Below, one piece after another: positions 1 through 10,158 of a DNA stretch of 18,783 nt. The position numbers were made by a program, and so were the translations under genes. Position 1 is the first letter of the stretch; every line of letters starts with the position of its first letter. The stretch is from Arsenophonus sp046530765 (lineage in GTDB: Bacteria; Pseudomonadota; Gammaproteobacteria; Enterobacterales; Enterobacteriaceae). Location: assembly GCA_046530765.1 (NCBI GenBank), contig JBHEQS010000021.1, positions 1 through 18,783 of the forward strand, written 5' to 3'. The notes beneath the pieces are model-generated. The model made no database searches. It was given only the letters and a program-made list of their open reading frames with translations, and had not been told where the DNA came from.

Positions 1-99
1 CAAAGGAATACGCGACACAAATTAACTAAATTAGTATGAAATAATTACATATATACATTATCCATATAAATCTAAAAATACGTAATAAATTACTGGAAA
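1..99. repeat. Terminal direct repeat, copy 1 (circle junction)
   Basis: Bases 1-99 are identical to bases 18685-18783. An exact overlap of this length at both ends of a contig is the usual signature of a circular molecule closed by an assembler working at k=99. The non-redundant circle would then be 18,684 bp. A genuine terminal repeat or a tandem array would give the same pattern, but no phage packaging genes or telomere-like hairpins support that. Confidence 0.9.
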
Positions 100-1159
100 G
101 CAAATTTAAACAATAATCTAAAAATATGAAAATAAAAAAACAAGTATGATTATAGGGATAATTTAATATTTCAATAGCCTTAAACAGATTTATTTAGATC
201 CAGTTATACAAATGATAATAGAATTAGATGTATCAAACATTAATGTAGATATTATTGATCACATCAATTATTTATTTTACATCAAGTAATTAAGGTAGTC
301 AAAGTATATAAAATAAAATATAAATATATGATTGATATGTATCATATTTTTTTGATAAACTAAATTACGACTGTTTATTATATTAACTATAAAGACATCT
401 CCAAATATGAGAAATCTTAAATTTGTACGCTACATAAGTAATTATAATATTCATATCAACATCAAAATATCTGAAAACGAGTTAAAAAAATGATTACTGT
501 TTAAATTAAAATATAAAATTAAAATTAACAAATATAAAAGCAAAAACAATCACTAATAAAATTTAAATTCATTAGATATAGAATATAATTCTAAAAACTA
601 AATATACGATTAATATTTTACTGATATAATAAAAAAACGATGTAAAACACGAATAATAGAAATGACAACACAAAACAAAAGTTTCAATTTATAACTTACT
701 GTATATTATCTTAAATATAGTTAGTAATTTGTAGATAAGAACTCTAGAATTAAACTATGATAAAATTCGTTATTAGTAACATTATCTATCAAATGTCAGT
801 GGAAATCATAAGCTATTATGAACTTATTAATCAAAAAAAAGTATGATTATTATCCTGCAAATATAAATGAGTAATGCATATATTCTAGTTACATAATGAA
901 TAACAAACAATAAATATATTTATGAAATGATGTATAAAAACATCACAGGTTATAGGATGTGAGAAATTAATTTATTTAAAAATATTACTATATGTATACT
1001 TATTTATTATGCAATATATAGATAAAAATATTTTTAATTTATGTAAATTAATAAGATAATTTCTATTATTAGAATATATTGTTTATATACTAATTTTATC
1101 GTCTATACTATTTAGATATTAAAATAGTATACTGAATTAACTTATGTTATCAATATTTC
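100..1159. other. Gene-free A+T-rich DNA before the origin block
   Basis: No reading frame of useful length, no tRNA-like fold and no recognisable gene relic are visible here. The sequence is a low-complexity mix of short A and T tracts. At its right edge a TATACT (1128-1133) could serve as a -10 element for the plus-strand RNA that starts near 1160, but no matching -35 is visible and such hexamers are common by chance in this base composition. Confidence 0.6.
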
Positions 1160-1174
1160 AGAGACTCAATGTAC

Positions 1175-1208
1175 AAAAGGCGAAAACTGTTAAAAACAGT
1201 TTCGCCTT
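1175..1208 (-). terminator. Rho-independent terminator of the antisense RNA
   Basis: Bases 1177-1190 pair with 1196-1208: 13 pairs with one bulged A, around a 5-base loop. On the minus strand the stem base GGCG/CGCC is followed by TTTT (1178-1175). This is the shape and position of the third stem-loop (terminator) of ColE1 RNA I. The plus strand also has the hairpin but no T run after it, which fits a minus-strand role. Confidence 0.6.
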
Positions 1209-1260
1209 CGGTACTCTGTCTTACGAAGTACGGAGGTACTTGTTAAGACCAGACATCAGT
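1175..1260 (-). ncRNA. Antisense copy-control RNA (RNA I-like)
   Basis: Read on the minus strand, a promoter-like element (1266-1295) is followed by about 85-90 bases that end in a hairpin and T run. The transcript would be fully complementary to the 5' end of the primer RNA, as ColE1 RNA I (about 108 nt) is. It contains one strong hairpin at 1218-1249 (6 plus 6 pairs around a two-base mismatch, apical four bases CTCC on this strand) and the terminator hairpin at 1175-1208. The third stem-loop expected from ColE1 RNA I is not clear. The known role is to bind nascent RNA II and stop primer maturation, which sets copy number. The location, length and terminator support the call; expression is inferred. 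Confidence 0.55.
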
Positions 1261-1265
1261 CATTC

Positions 1266-1295
1266 ATCTTAGCAAGACTGGCTAGGACTTGTCAC
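1266..1295 (-). promoter_or_regulatory. Probable sigma-70 promoter of the antisense RNA
   Basis: On the minus strand, GTGACA (1295-1290, five of six matches to TTGACA) and TAAGAT (1271-1266, four of six to TATAAT) are 18 bases apart. Transcription would start near 1260, which gives an RNA of about 85-90 nt ending at the hairpin at 1175-1208. In ColE1 the RNA I promoter sits in the same place, inside the RNA II gene and facing its 5' end. The -10 match is modest, so confidence is moderate. Confidence 0.4.
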
Positions 1296-1716
1296 TACCA
1301 GTTTAAAACCATTTAACGACGTTAAACCAATACCTCCAACTTAGAAGCTCAGGTCAAGCCCCGGACTCCGGCAGGATAAACAGGTAAATTGTGGGAATAA
1401 ACACCAACCAACTCGGGAAAAGAAGTTGGCTCTACCCCGTCTCACGTGAACGTATCACGTACCTGATAAAGTGAGCATCCAAGAAGCAATTGAGGTTATG
1501 TGTGAGTGCTCCATCTGGAAACATAACCCACAAAATATAACATGTACCTTTAGAAAGCTGACGACAGAGAAACAACAGCAAACAACGCTAATGATAGTAT
1601 AAAAAATTAGTTAGCGCAAAATAATTAACATGTACAAAGACGTAGTTGATTTGTTGTAAAACTTTTTAAAATAATGGCTATTACTATAGCAGTTAGCCAC
1701 ACTCCACTAGTGTACT

Positions 1717-1740
1717 TAATACCCACTTTTGGGGGCATTA
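1717..1740 (+). other. G-run hairpin near the expected RNA/DNA switch of the origin
   Basis: TAATACCC (1717-1724) pairs imperfectly with GGGCATTA (1733-1740), and a GGGGG run lies at 1731-1735. In ColE1 a run of G residues lies just upstream of the replication start and helps the primer stay hybridised to the template. The run here is about 570 bases from the inferred RNA II start, close to the ColE1 distance. The first deoxynucleotide would therefore be added at roughly 1740-1760, with leading-strand synthesis toward higher coordinates. The position is inferred. Confidence 0.45.
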
Positions 1741-1750
1741 GGTATCTTAT

Positions 1751-4397
1751 GTCTTTTTTCTGGTATTACTTAAATACATATCATTATTAAGTTAAGTTAT
1801 TAGTAAGTATGGCAAAATTTTGCTCAGCCAGATATTCAATCTTTTATTGTGTTAATATAATTGCATTTAGCTTTCAGATGAGTTTTTCTTAGATACTTTC
1901 TGCTCATTATAAATGTCTATTTTATTGTTATAGTTGTAATAAGTTTATATAGTAATTTTATTTCAGATTATAAAAGACTTTCAAGTTATATTTATATTAT
2001 GTTTAAAACTACACTAGTATATCATATTTTTTGTAAAAAAAATTATTTTTAAAATGTTTAAATTCTATCATGATAATTACACTATAGATAGAGTATTATT
2101 TTCATTATATTTTTATCACTCTGACGATAGTGGTAATAGTAGCCAATAGAAATTAAATATTTTGTTAATAACCAAATCTAGTTAGTTACATTGGTTTACA
2201 GAGTCATATTAGTTTGTACGCAACTTGTAAGTATCATAACTAATTCACTAATATTATTTATATACGAACATCTAATAATAAAATAGAGTTCCTACTATTC
2301 TACATATTAAAAAAGCCATGTAAATATATTTTACTTATCGTATATTTATGTTGTTTACTAGAGATTTGTATCCATCAGAATTCCATTTATCTTTTATTGC
2401 CATATTGCAAATATAACAAGTATGTTTTTTTGAAGTAATCTAGTATTTCTACTACACCTAGAAGTGTATATAATACGTAATATATTGAGGATTCATGCTA
2501 ACATATATAATCGAATTTTTAGTTTATAAATATACTAACAAAACTTAGTTTAATAATTTACTGTTACATTGGTGAGTAGAGAACACAATAAAGTTTGAAT
2601 GTTATAAAAATAATTTTCAGTGTAAAACAATTAGAATTAGTAATTAACAAACAAAATTAGTAAAACATTCAGAAATAGTGCATTTATTTTTTAATATGAA
2701 CAAATAATCAATGTAATTGCGATGCTTTTGATGCACAAATCTTATTTTCTATTTATAATTTTAGCAAATTATGTGATAATTTTATATATATAGTTGATAA
2801 TTATTTAATACAATTATTTCTAATAATATTTTTAAATATTGATGATATCATACTAATTATGTACTGCCATGTTTTGAAATTACTAGATGATAAAATTTAT
2901 ATGTATTGTGTTAAAACAAAGATTTTATTGATAACTATTTATTTATATTACAAATTTTAAATATCTAATAATAGATAATATAGATATTTAAAAGATCCAT
3001 ATATTTATATATTATTCTATAATGATAGAGTGCTTTTATTACATTACTAAATTATACTATTTTTAAATAAGAAGATGCACATTTAAATATCAAAATTAAT
3101 CTTAAAGATATATAAACTAAAATTATATTTTCAAATACATAATATTTCATGTAAAATATATCGTTTGTTAATTATTTAAATTAAAAAATATCCAGCCAAT
3201 GCAATTAAGTTAAATAATAAAAAGCAGAGAATTTTTTTTCGAACAACTAATTTTATTTGATTATATATGTATTTTATTTGAATAAATATTCATATTTATG
3301 GATATTTATAATATTTCTTTTATTTATCCTTTTTTAAACTGATTTTGTTGTTCAGTATAAGTTTGTAGCAAGAATGTTATTATAGTTAATATTTTATTAT
3401 TAATAATTGTTATGTTTCTAAAATCATAACTACGTTATTTTTTACTTTTTGACTTTTATATCTTACGTTTTATATTATAAATATAATTTATAATTCGCAA
3501 AATAAATTTAAATATTGTAATTAACAAAACAGGCAACTCTATAGTTAGAAAGTGAATAAGAGAAAGAATTAATTAATATATTAGTTTATTCTTTTATTAT
3601 TAATATCCTTAAATTGTCTGTCCTTAATTATAAACAATGATAGTTGCGTTAGTTTTGCTTTCAAGAAAAATTGAACATTATAAATATATATTATAAAAAC
3701 TAACCACACAGTATCATATATTGTTAAACAAATCGTGATATTATTTGAAATAAATTTATGATTTTATGTATAGACAATTTTAATTACGTTCTTTAATCAT
3801 ATTGAAGAACGTAATATATCAATAATGCAAAAATATACACTAAATTTAATTAATTAAAAATGAATAGATTTGCATAAAAAAATATACAGAAAAATATTTA
3901 ATTTTTAATTTTTAATTAATTATCATAAAGTTTAATAATTAATTATGGTGTCATCTGACAATTGTGTCTTTTAAGTAGACATATTAACTCTTTAAAAATC
4001 TATAATTTAATATAAATCAAATAGTTATATTATACTTTTTTATAAAAATTTAGTTAAACTTAAACTTCTTGATAACACATGAAATATTAATTACATTAGT
4101 ATCATAAAATAATTTATAATATCAAATATTATAAAATCTAGTATCTTTTTATTTTTATATTAAAAATTATTTTAAGATGATTAAACATTATTTTGCACAT
4201 AAAACATTAGATGTATATTACAAATAAAATAAAATTAATCTAGAAGAAATAAAATTATTTTACTCAGTTATATAAATGTATTTTATTGTGATTTGTAAGG
4301 TGTAAGATCTAATTATTATTATTGGAACTGTTAGTATGACTATAATAATAGTGGATTGTTAATAATATTTAATCATAATATAGTTTTTACTATAAAA
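1751..4397. other. Gene-free A+T-rich DNA between the origin and purB
   Basis: No protein gene or RNA gene can be supported in these 2.6 kb. A hairpin with 11 perfect pairs lies at 3783-3815 and is listed separately. A weak 8-pair hairpin (4380-4401) overlaps the purB stop codon. I saw no remnant I could assign to hflD, phoP or other genes that neighbour purB in E. coli. Confidence 0.6.
3783..3815. repeat. Inverted repeat, 11-bp perfect arms
   Basis: ATTACGTTCTT (3783-3793) is followed by its exact reverse complement (3805-3815) after an 11-base loop. The arms carry three G:C pairs, more than chance hairpins here usually have. It lies about 580 bases beyond the purB stop, too far to be that gene's normal terminator. 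It may be a terminator left from a lost gene. No T run of note follows on either strand. Confidence 0.5.
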
Positions 4398-5768
4398 CTA
4401 TTTTAAATGATCAACTAAATTAATTGAATAACCAATATAATTAAATGGTGTAATTGTTTTTAGATAATTTTTTTCTGTTTCTGGTAAATCCGAGCTATTA
4501 ATAAAAGTTTTAATGTCGTCTTCCGTAACGTGCCTTCCACGGGTTAAAACTTTTAATTTTTCATAAGGATTTTTAATTCCATATCGTCGCATAACAGTTT
4601 GAATAGCTTCAGATAGCACTCCCCAATTATTATATAATTCAGTTTTTAAATTTTGTTCATTTACTTCTATGTTACTTAATCCTTTAAGTGTAGACTGATA
4701 AGCAATCAAAGAATAACCAATACCAACACCTAAATTACGCAATACGGTTGAATCAGTAAGATCACGTTGCCAACGTGAAATTGGCAATTTATTTGCCATA
4801 TGATGCAATAATGCGTTTGCCAACCCCAGATTACCTTCTGAGTTTTCAAAATCAATAGGGTTAACCTTGTGCGGCATAGTTGATGAGCCAATTTCACTAG
4901 AAAATGTTTTTTGTCTAAAATGATTAAGAGCAATGTAACCCCAAATATCTCGATTAAAATCAATTAAAATAGTATTAAATCTAGCAATACAATTAAATAA
5001 TTCAGCAATATAGTCATGTGGTTCAATTTGTGTTGTAAATGGATTCCATTTAATACCTAATGATGTAACAAATTCTTCACTTAATAGATGCCAATCTATT
5101 CTAGGATAAGCTAATATATGAGCATTATAATTACCAACAGCGCCATTAATTTTACCTAAAATTTCAATTTGTTCGAGTTGTTGATATTGACGCTCCATAC
5201 GATAAGCAACATTTGCAAATTCTTTACCTATAGTAGTAGGAGTCGCTGGCTGACCATGCGTTCTTGATAGTAACGGAAATGTTCGATAAAGATGCGCCAT
5301 ATATTTTATATTATTAATAATTTTTCTCCATTTAGGAAAAATTACTTCATCACGAGCAGTTTTTAGCATTATGGCATAAGAAAGATTATTAATATCTTCA
5401 GATGTGCACGCAAAATGTATAAATTCTGCTACTTTTTTTAATTCATTATTAGCTGCAATTTTTTCTTTAAGAAAATATTCAACCGCCTTTACATCGTGGT
5501 TAGTTGTTTTTTCAATTTTTTTGATCTTAATTGCATCATTTTCACTGAAATTAGATACAATATTATCAAGATAAAGCTTAGTATCAACGCTAAATATTGG
5601 CACCTCTTTAATATCGGTACATGATGATAATTTTTTCAGCCAGTGTATCTCAACTTGTATACGATATTTTAGTAAAGCAAATTCACTAAAAATTTTACGC
5701 AATATATTGACTTTATCATTGTATCGACCATCAATAGATGATATAGAAGTTAGTGCTGATAATTCCAT
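4398..5768 (-). CDS. purB: Adenylosuccinate lyase
   Basis: PurB catalyses two fumarate-releasing steps of purine synthesis: SAICAR to AICAR, and adenylosuccinate to AMP. It acts in the cytoplasm as a homotetramer. The protein aligns end to end with E. coli PurB. TTNHDVKAVEY (residues 88-98), HFACTSEDINNLS (118-130), RTHGQPATP with His171 (169-177) and the signature loop GSSTMPHKVNP with Ser295 (294-304) are all present. I chose the start at 5768 (MELSALTS), giving 456 aa, the E. coli length. A start five codons upstream (5783) is open, but the Shine-Dalgarno GGAG for 5768 lies inside those codons, 9 bases before ATG. The stop TAG overlaps a weak 8-pair hairpin (4380-4401). In E. coli purB is downstream of mnmA and hflD; here it stands alone, convergent with mnmA across the circle junction. 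No disruption is seen. Confidence 0.97.
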   Translation of the reverse strand: MELSALTSISSIDGRYNDKVNILRKIFSEFALLKYRIQVEIHWLKKLSSCTDIKEVPIFSVDTKLYLDNIVSNFSENDAIKIKKIEKTTNHDVKAVEYFLKEKIAANNELKKVAEFIHFACTSEDINNLSYAIMLKTARDEVIFPKWRKIINNIKYMAHLYRTFPLLSRTHGQPATPTTIGKEFANVAYRMERQYQQLEQIEILGKINGAVGNYNAHILAYPRIDWHLLSEEFVTSLGIKWNPFTTQIEPHDYIAELFNCIARFNTILIDFNRDIWGYIALNHFRQKTFSSEIGSSTMPHKVNPIDFENSEGNLGLANALLHHMANKLPISRWQRDLTDSTVLRNLGVGIGYSLIAYQSTLKGLSNIEVNEQNLKTELYNNWGVLSEAIQTVMRRYGIKNPYEKLKVLTRGRHVTEDDIKTFINSSDLPETEKNYLKTITPFNYIGYSINLVDHLK

Positions 5769-5783
5769 TTGTGTAAACTCCAT

Positions 5784-6896
5784 AATTTATTGATATTGAA
5801 CAATAATTATTTTTTGCATGAACAATAAAACGTTATAATAAAAATATTAATTGCAAATAATTTACATATATTTTTTTTTAAAAAAAGTAATATAAATAAA
5901 GTAATGCGTACATTTTATTTCAAATTTATATATCATTATAAGATATCAATAGAATCAATTATATGATTGACAGATAAGTAGTAATAATAAAATCTACATA
6001 AACACAACTAATTTGAAAATTAATGTACATAGTTAAAATAATTATTTTGTTTAAGTAATTAAATACATAGTATTAATTTATAATTAATCAATGTATTTAT
6101 TATTAATATGCTATTCAATATTGTTAGATTTAAATAGTAATAGATTAAGTCTAATTAAATAATATTGTTTGAGATTTCAAATATAAAAATTAATTATTAT
6201 CTTAAAGATTTATTACATTATAATGTGAAATGTTCACTTAAAAAAAATATATATACAAATAATATTGAATTACAAAATTATTTTATCAATTAATAAGACA
6301 TATTAAACATTTTTTATTCATATTAATAAATATTAACTGTTATAAACAATAAATATGATAATAATAAACAATTATATATATTTAATATTAAACTACAACA
6401 ACCTTTTAAACGACCCAATAATGAGATAAATAAATTAAAATTATTGTATATACTAATTTGCTTAAATATTTTTTTTAAAAAAAATATTTAAGCAAATTAG
6501 TTGTTGTTACTGTATAATGATTATCTAATAATTATTATTATTGTAATGAAAACTAAATAAATAGACAACTTGGTTTATTTATACATCTAATTTATCTTGA
6601 CAATAGTTATGTGTTATCAATCTAAATTTAAAATTTTAATTTATATTTTTATATAAATTAAAATATGTAATATCTGATAAAACTCATAACAAGCTATTAA
6701 TATAAATAATTCATATTTTAGTAAATCTATAAGATAACAATTATTATTGATTATTCACGCAATAAAAAAACAATTAAAAGATATCTGAATATTTTAAAGT
6801 TATTAATATAAAATTTTATATTATTTTATTTTGTTATCTAAATTAATAATGATACGCTAATATAAAAATTCATACATCTACTGATAGGAAATAAAA
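5784..6896. other. Divergent intergenic region between purB and qmcA
   Basis: These 1.1 kb must hold the promoters of both purB (minus) and qmcA (plus), but A+T content is so high that -10-like hexamers occur everywhere. A TTGACA is present at 6597-6602 on the plus strand without a good -10 at 16-18 bases. No clear PurR operator was found upstream of purB. The outstanding element is the 50-bp perfect palindrome at 6452-6501. No reading frame is supported. Confidence 0.55.
6452..6501. repeat. Perfect 50-bp palindrome (25-bp arms, no spacer)
   Basis: Bases 6452-6476 are the exact reverse complement of 6477-6501. The centre is T8A8 and the outer arms carry ACTAATTTGC and its complement. There is no loop, so the element can form a cruciform in DNA or a long RNA hairpin. 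It lies between the divergent purB and qmcA genes, 396 bases before the qmcA start. Its function is unknown. It could act as a bidirectional terminator for spurious transcription, a protein binding site or a replication/topology feature. Confidence 0.9.
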
Positions 6897-7811
6897 ATGT
6901 TAACAATTATCCCAATTATAATTATTATTGCGCTGATCGTTATATTTTCTTCTGTTAAAATTGTAGCGCAGGGATATCAGTGTACTATGGAACGTTTTGG
7001 TCGTTATACAAAAACTTTGATGCCAGGACTAAATATAGTTATTCCGTTTATAGATCGAATTGGCCGTAAAATCAACATGATGGAGCAAGTTTTGGATATT
7101 CCATCTCAAGAGGTTATTTCTCGTGATAATGCTAATGTTACTATTGATGCTGTATGTTTTATTCAGGTTATTGATCCAGTTAAAGCAGCTTATGAAGTTA
7201 GCAATATGCAATTAGCAATTGTCAATTTAACAATGACAAATTTTCGAACAGTATTGGGTTCAATGGAATTGGATGAAATGTTATCGCAACGAGATAGAAT
7301 AAACAGCAGGTTATTACATATTGTTGATGAAGCAACTAATCCTTGGGGCGTTAAAATAACTCGCATAGAGATCCGTGATGTTCGTCCACCGACTGAACTT
7401 GTTTCTGCAATGAATGCGCAAATGAAAGCTGAACGTACTAAACGAGCAGATATTCTTGAGGCAGAAGGGGTGCGCCAAGCAGCTATATTACGGGCAGAAG
7501 GCGAAAAGCAATCTCAAATATTAAAAGCTGAAGGAGAGCGTGAATCTGCGTTTTTACAAGCTGAAGCAAGAGAACGAGAAGCAGAAGCAGAAGCAGAAGC
7601 GACTAAAATGGTATCAAATGCAATTGCAAGCGGAGACATTCAGGCTATTAATTATTTTGTAGCTCAAAAATATACTGATGCGTTACAAAAAATTGGATCG
7701 TCAACTAATAACAAGATTATAATGATGCCACTTGAAGCTAGCAATTTAATTGGTTCTATTGCTGGGATATCTAAATTGATCAGCGAAACTAAAATAATAA
7801 CAGATAAGTAA
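6897..7811 (+). CDS. qmcA: SPFH/band-7 membrane protein, QmcA (YbbK) family
   Basis: The 304-aa protein aligns over its full length with E. coli QmcA (305 aa), an inner-membrane stomatin/prohibitin-like protein linked to the FtsH/HtpX protein quality-control network. Residues 1-22 form one hydrophobic anchor (MLTIIPIIIIIALIVIF). The SPFH domain spans about 23-170, including ERFGRYTKTLMPGLN (32-46), NMMEQVLDIPSQEVISRDN (60-78) and ELDEMLSQRD (124-133). A long Ala/Glu/Arg-rich coiled coil (about 175-240) follows, then a conserved tail with MMPLEASNLIGSIAGI (276-291). The start is preceded by AGGA, 7 bases before ATG. In E. coli the gene sits next to ybbJ, an NfeD-like partner; no ybbJ is present on this circle. 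An 8-pair hairpin (7796-7819) spans the stop codon and might act as a weak terminator. The molecular function of QmcA is not well defined even in E. coli. Confidence 0.95.
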   Translation: MLTIIPIIIIIALIVIFSSVKIVAQGYQCTMERFGRYTKTLMPGLNIVIPFIDRIGRKINMMEQVLDIPSQEVISRDNANVTIDAVCFIQVIDPVKAAYEVSNMQLAIVNLTMTNFRTVLGSMELDEMLSQRDRINSRLLHIVDEATNPWGVKITRIEIRDVRPPTELVSAMNAQMKAERTKRADILEAEGVRQAAILRAEGEKQSQILKAEGERESAFLQAEAREREAEAEAEATKMVSNAIASGDIQAINYFVAQKYTDALQKIGSSTNNKIIMMPLEASNLIGSIAGISKLISETKIITDK

Positions 7812-7819
7812 CTGTTATT
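7796..7819 (+). terminator. Possible weak hairpin terminator at the end of qmcA
   Basis: AATAACAG (7796-7803) pairs with CTGTTATT (7812-7819) around an 8-base loop that includes the stop codon TAA (7809-7811). There are only two G:C pairs and no T run directly after the stem. It is better described as a possible mRNA 3'-end hairpin than a proven terminator. Confidence 0.25.
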
Positions 7820-10130
7820 GAATAAATTATAGTAAATATGTATAATTTCTGTATAATTATTAGTTGATTTCTATTGATATATGAAATGTTAAATACAAAT
7901 TGAATTCATATTATTGTTAATATTTAATGGATATTCTTCTATTTAATTTAATAGTTAAATACATGTTTTTTAATTTTAGAAATTATCTCCAAATTCTTTA
8001 GAAGAATTACTTAAATTAAAATAACAAATAACAAATTTTATACTAAATAAATATAGTTAATATATTGTAAATTATTATAAATAAACACAAGTATAACTTT
8101 ATCAAATCATTATATTAGAATTTTAAAGTAAAAAAATTACTAAAAAATTATATTGTATGAATACTAATGTAGTAAAACATCACAATATTTATTTTGCAAT
8201 GAAATCTATATAAATGTAATCTACTGATGTCTTGTTAATATAAAATAAAAAATAGTTTTAACTATATTAAATAATAAAAAATAATATATCAATGTAATCA
8301 TATATTTCTGTTCTATTTTTATTTTTATATATAAATTTATATTTAAGTTATATTAAAGTATTAGATAATAGTATATGAATTTTAGCTAGATATAATTCCT
8401 TATAATATATCATATAATATTTTTTACGTTTGTGAAAACTAATATTATCAATAAAATTAATTTTTATAAAATAAATATATAATTATTAAGTGATATATGA
8501 ATAAAACGTATTGCTATAATGCAATAATTGAATAATTTATATTGCTTGTAATTATTTTCCTAAACTATCATTGATAATATTTATTTTTTTATTTAGTTAG
8601 TAACTATTATAATTAATAAGGAAATTTATTTAATCTTATTTAATATATGAAGCAAAGAAGATAAATAAAATAAATGCAATATTTATTGCACACTACTATT
8701 TTTAAATCATTCCTAATTAATATTTACTGTAAGTTTTTTATTTATCTTTAAATTTTAAAAAGATATTTTGTATTTTTTTTACAAAAAAAATCTTTGTATT
8801 ATAAATTTATACAAGTAATTTCTAATAAAATTTCTAATATATTATTATAAAACATTTCATAAACTAAAGTAAATAAAAATATAACATAGAAGAATTTTGT
8901 TTATTTTTTTTAATATAAAAAATATAGAACTAATATAATTTTACTATCAGATCATATTTTTTTAAATTGTATTGTTATTGATGATTTATTAATATTTACA
9001 TATACAGATATTTTGATAATGAATTAAAATTTAACAGTTATATTTATTATATAAAAAACACTACTCAATATCAGCAAAATAAATTTAAGATAAACAATTT
9101 AGATAAACTCTTATTTATTATATATTTTAGTATGTATATAAATTTACTATTTTTGTCTCATTTTTTCATAATTTTTACATGTCTAACTAATAAGGTTGGT
9201 ATAATTACATAAATTAATTATTACCTTAATATTTTTAATTATTTTTAACTCAATATGTTTTCTTATAATGATATGAATTTATGCTAAAAACTAATTAAAT
9301 AAAATAATAACTTATTAAATTAATATTATATAAATATATAATAAACAATATTTTTACTATATTAATAATCGTCTTCAATATAAGACAGTAATCTAAAGTA
9401 TTATCTAATAATAAATTATGGAATATATAGCTTTATATGCTTTTAGTGTATATCAAATAATATACAATTATATAAAATTTATTATATCTGAATTAATATT
9501 TAGTCTAACAAATGTTTACAAAGATAAAAATAAATTTATTTTATAATAACCGAACATTATTTAATATTATTTTTTATATTATTAATAATTATCTTATTTT
9601 TTTTGGATTTCATGATGTCAATATAATTTAATACATTAAATGACTTTAATTTTTTACTATTACTATTTTTCAGAAAAAAATATGATATTACTATCAAAAT
9701 AACTTTATTTCAGACTAATCTTTAGATAAATATATTAAAAAACTTTAATATAATTATGCTAGTGATACTTTTGTTTGTTTATTTTAAAATTCTTAAAAAT
9801 TTTAATTATTATATATATTTGTATGATTGAAGAAATGATAATGATAGTTATTTATACTTTATTGTCTTATTTAATATTTTCTTTTTTATAAAACAATAAA
9901 AATTAAGATGATCTATAAAAAATAGAAACCAATAAAGACTCAATAGTTACTTATAGAATAAGTACAAAATAATTGTAAGAACATATTAATATTATAACAA
10001 ATATAATATATAAATAAATTTATATAATCCACATATAAACAATATGTATGAAATGTAAGTATATAAAAAAGAGATAAGTATGCTGAGATAGATAATTAAG
10101 GGCTTTTCTTTAATAGATTAATTGAATTTT

Positions 10131-10158
10131 CATAAGAAAAAATAAATTTTTTCTTATG
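10131..10158. repeat. Inverted repeat, 12-bp arms, 4-base loop
   Basis: CATAAGAAAAAA (10131-10142) is followed after TAAA by its exact reverse complement (10147-10158). On either strand the stem contains a run of six T, so a transcript would form an A:U hairpin with two G:C pairs. No gene adjoins it. It could be the terminator of a lost gene. Confidence 0.6.

Larger units (their letters stand above)
1160..1745 (+). ncRNA. ColE1-type replication primer RNA (RNA II) and origin region
   Basis: This block of about 590 bases has far more G and C than its surroundings, has no open frame and is full of helices. By eye it is collinear with pMB1/ColE1 RNA II (about 555 nt). Matching blocks include a GCTA..CT.GT.AC region near 1281-1300, TCAAG then CCGG then GGATAA (1354-1379), TACCT followed by GTGAGCAT..AAGC (1460-1487), and GAGTGCTCCATCTGGAAAC (1504-1522), which resembles the GGAGCTTCCAGG..GAAAC stretch. 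TGTACCTTTAGAAAGCTGACGACAG (1543-1566, split here only for description) follows the RNA II TGGTATCTTTATAG..CTG region. Helices include 1361-1371, 1408-1429, 1494-1501 with 1521-1528 (8 perfect pairs), 1675-1680 with 1694-1699, and 1717-1740. RNA II is the pre-primer: it stays hybridised to its template, is cut by RNase H and is extended by DNA polymerase I. The ends are estimates. The alignment is from memory, so a covariance-model search is needed for certainty. Confidence 0.65.

Noticed and set aside
1160..1173. The run CAGAGACTCAATG resembles the R element (P7) of group I introns such as chloroplast trnL introns.
   Set aside because: The upstream P/Q elements and the P4-P6 core are missing (the preceding DNA is plain A+T-rich), no convincing S element follows, and no flanking exon exists. 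The position fits the 5' end of a ColE1-type RNA II better.
1160..1750. The structured block as rnpB, ssrA (tmRNA), 4.5S, 6S or ribosomal RNA, or a group II intron.
   Set aside because: None of the conserved cores was found: no GAGGAAAGTCC of RNase P RNA, no tRNA-like ends of tmRNA, no GGTCCGGAAGGAAGC of 4.5S, no domain V of group II introns, and no match to rRNA segments.
4730..4963. A 77-codon open frame in another frame of the purB region.
   Set aside because: It lies wholly inside purB, which is a certain gene, and its product resembles no known protein.
5784..5880. A PurR operator upstream of purB.
   Set aside because: Only a loose AACGTT core is visible. The G/C positions of the PurR box are missing, and E. 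coli purB has its operator inside the coding region.
7029..7211. A 60-codon open frame antisense to qmcA.
   Set aside because: It is a shadow of the well-supported qmcA gene, with no features of its own.
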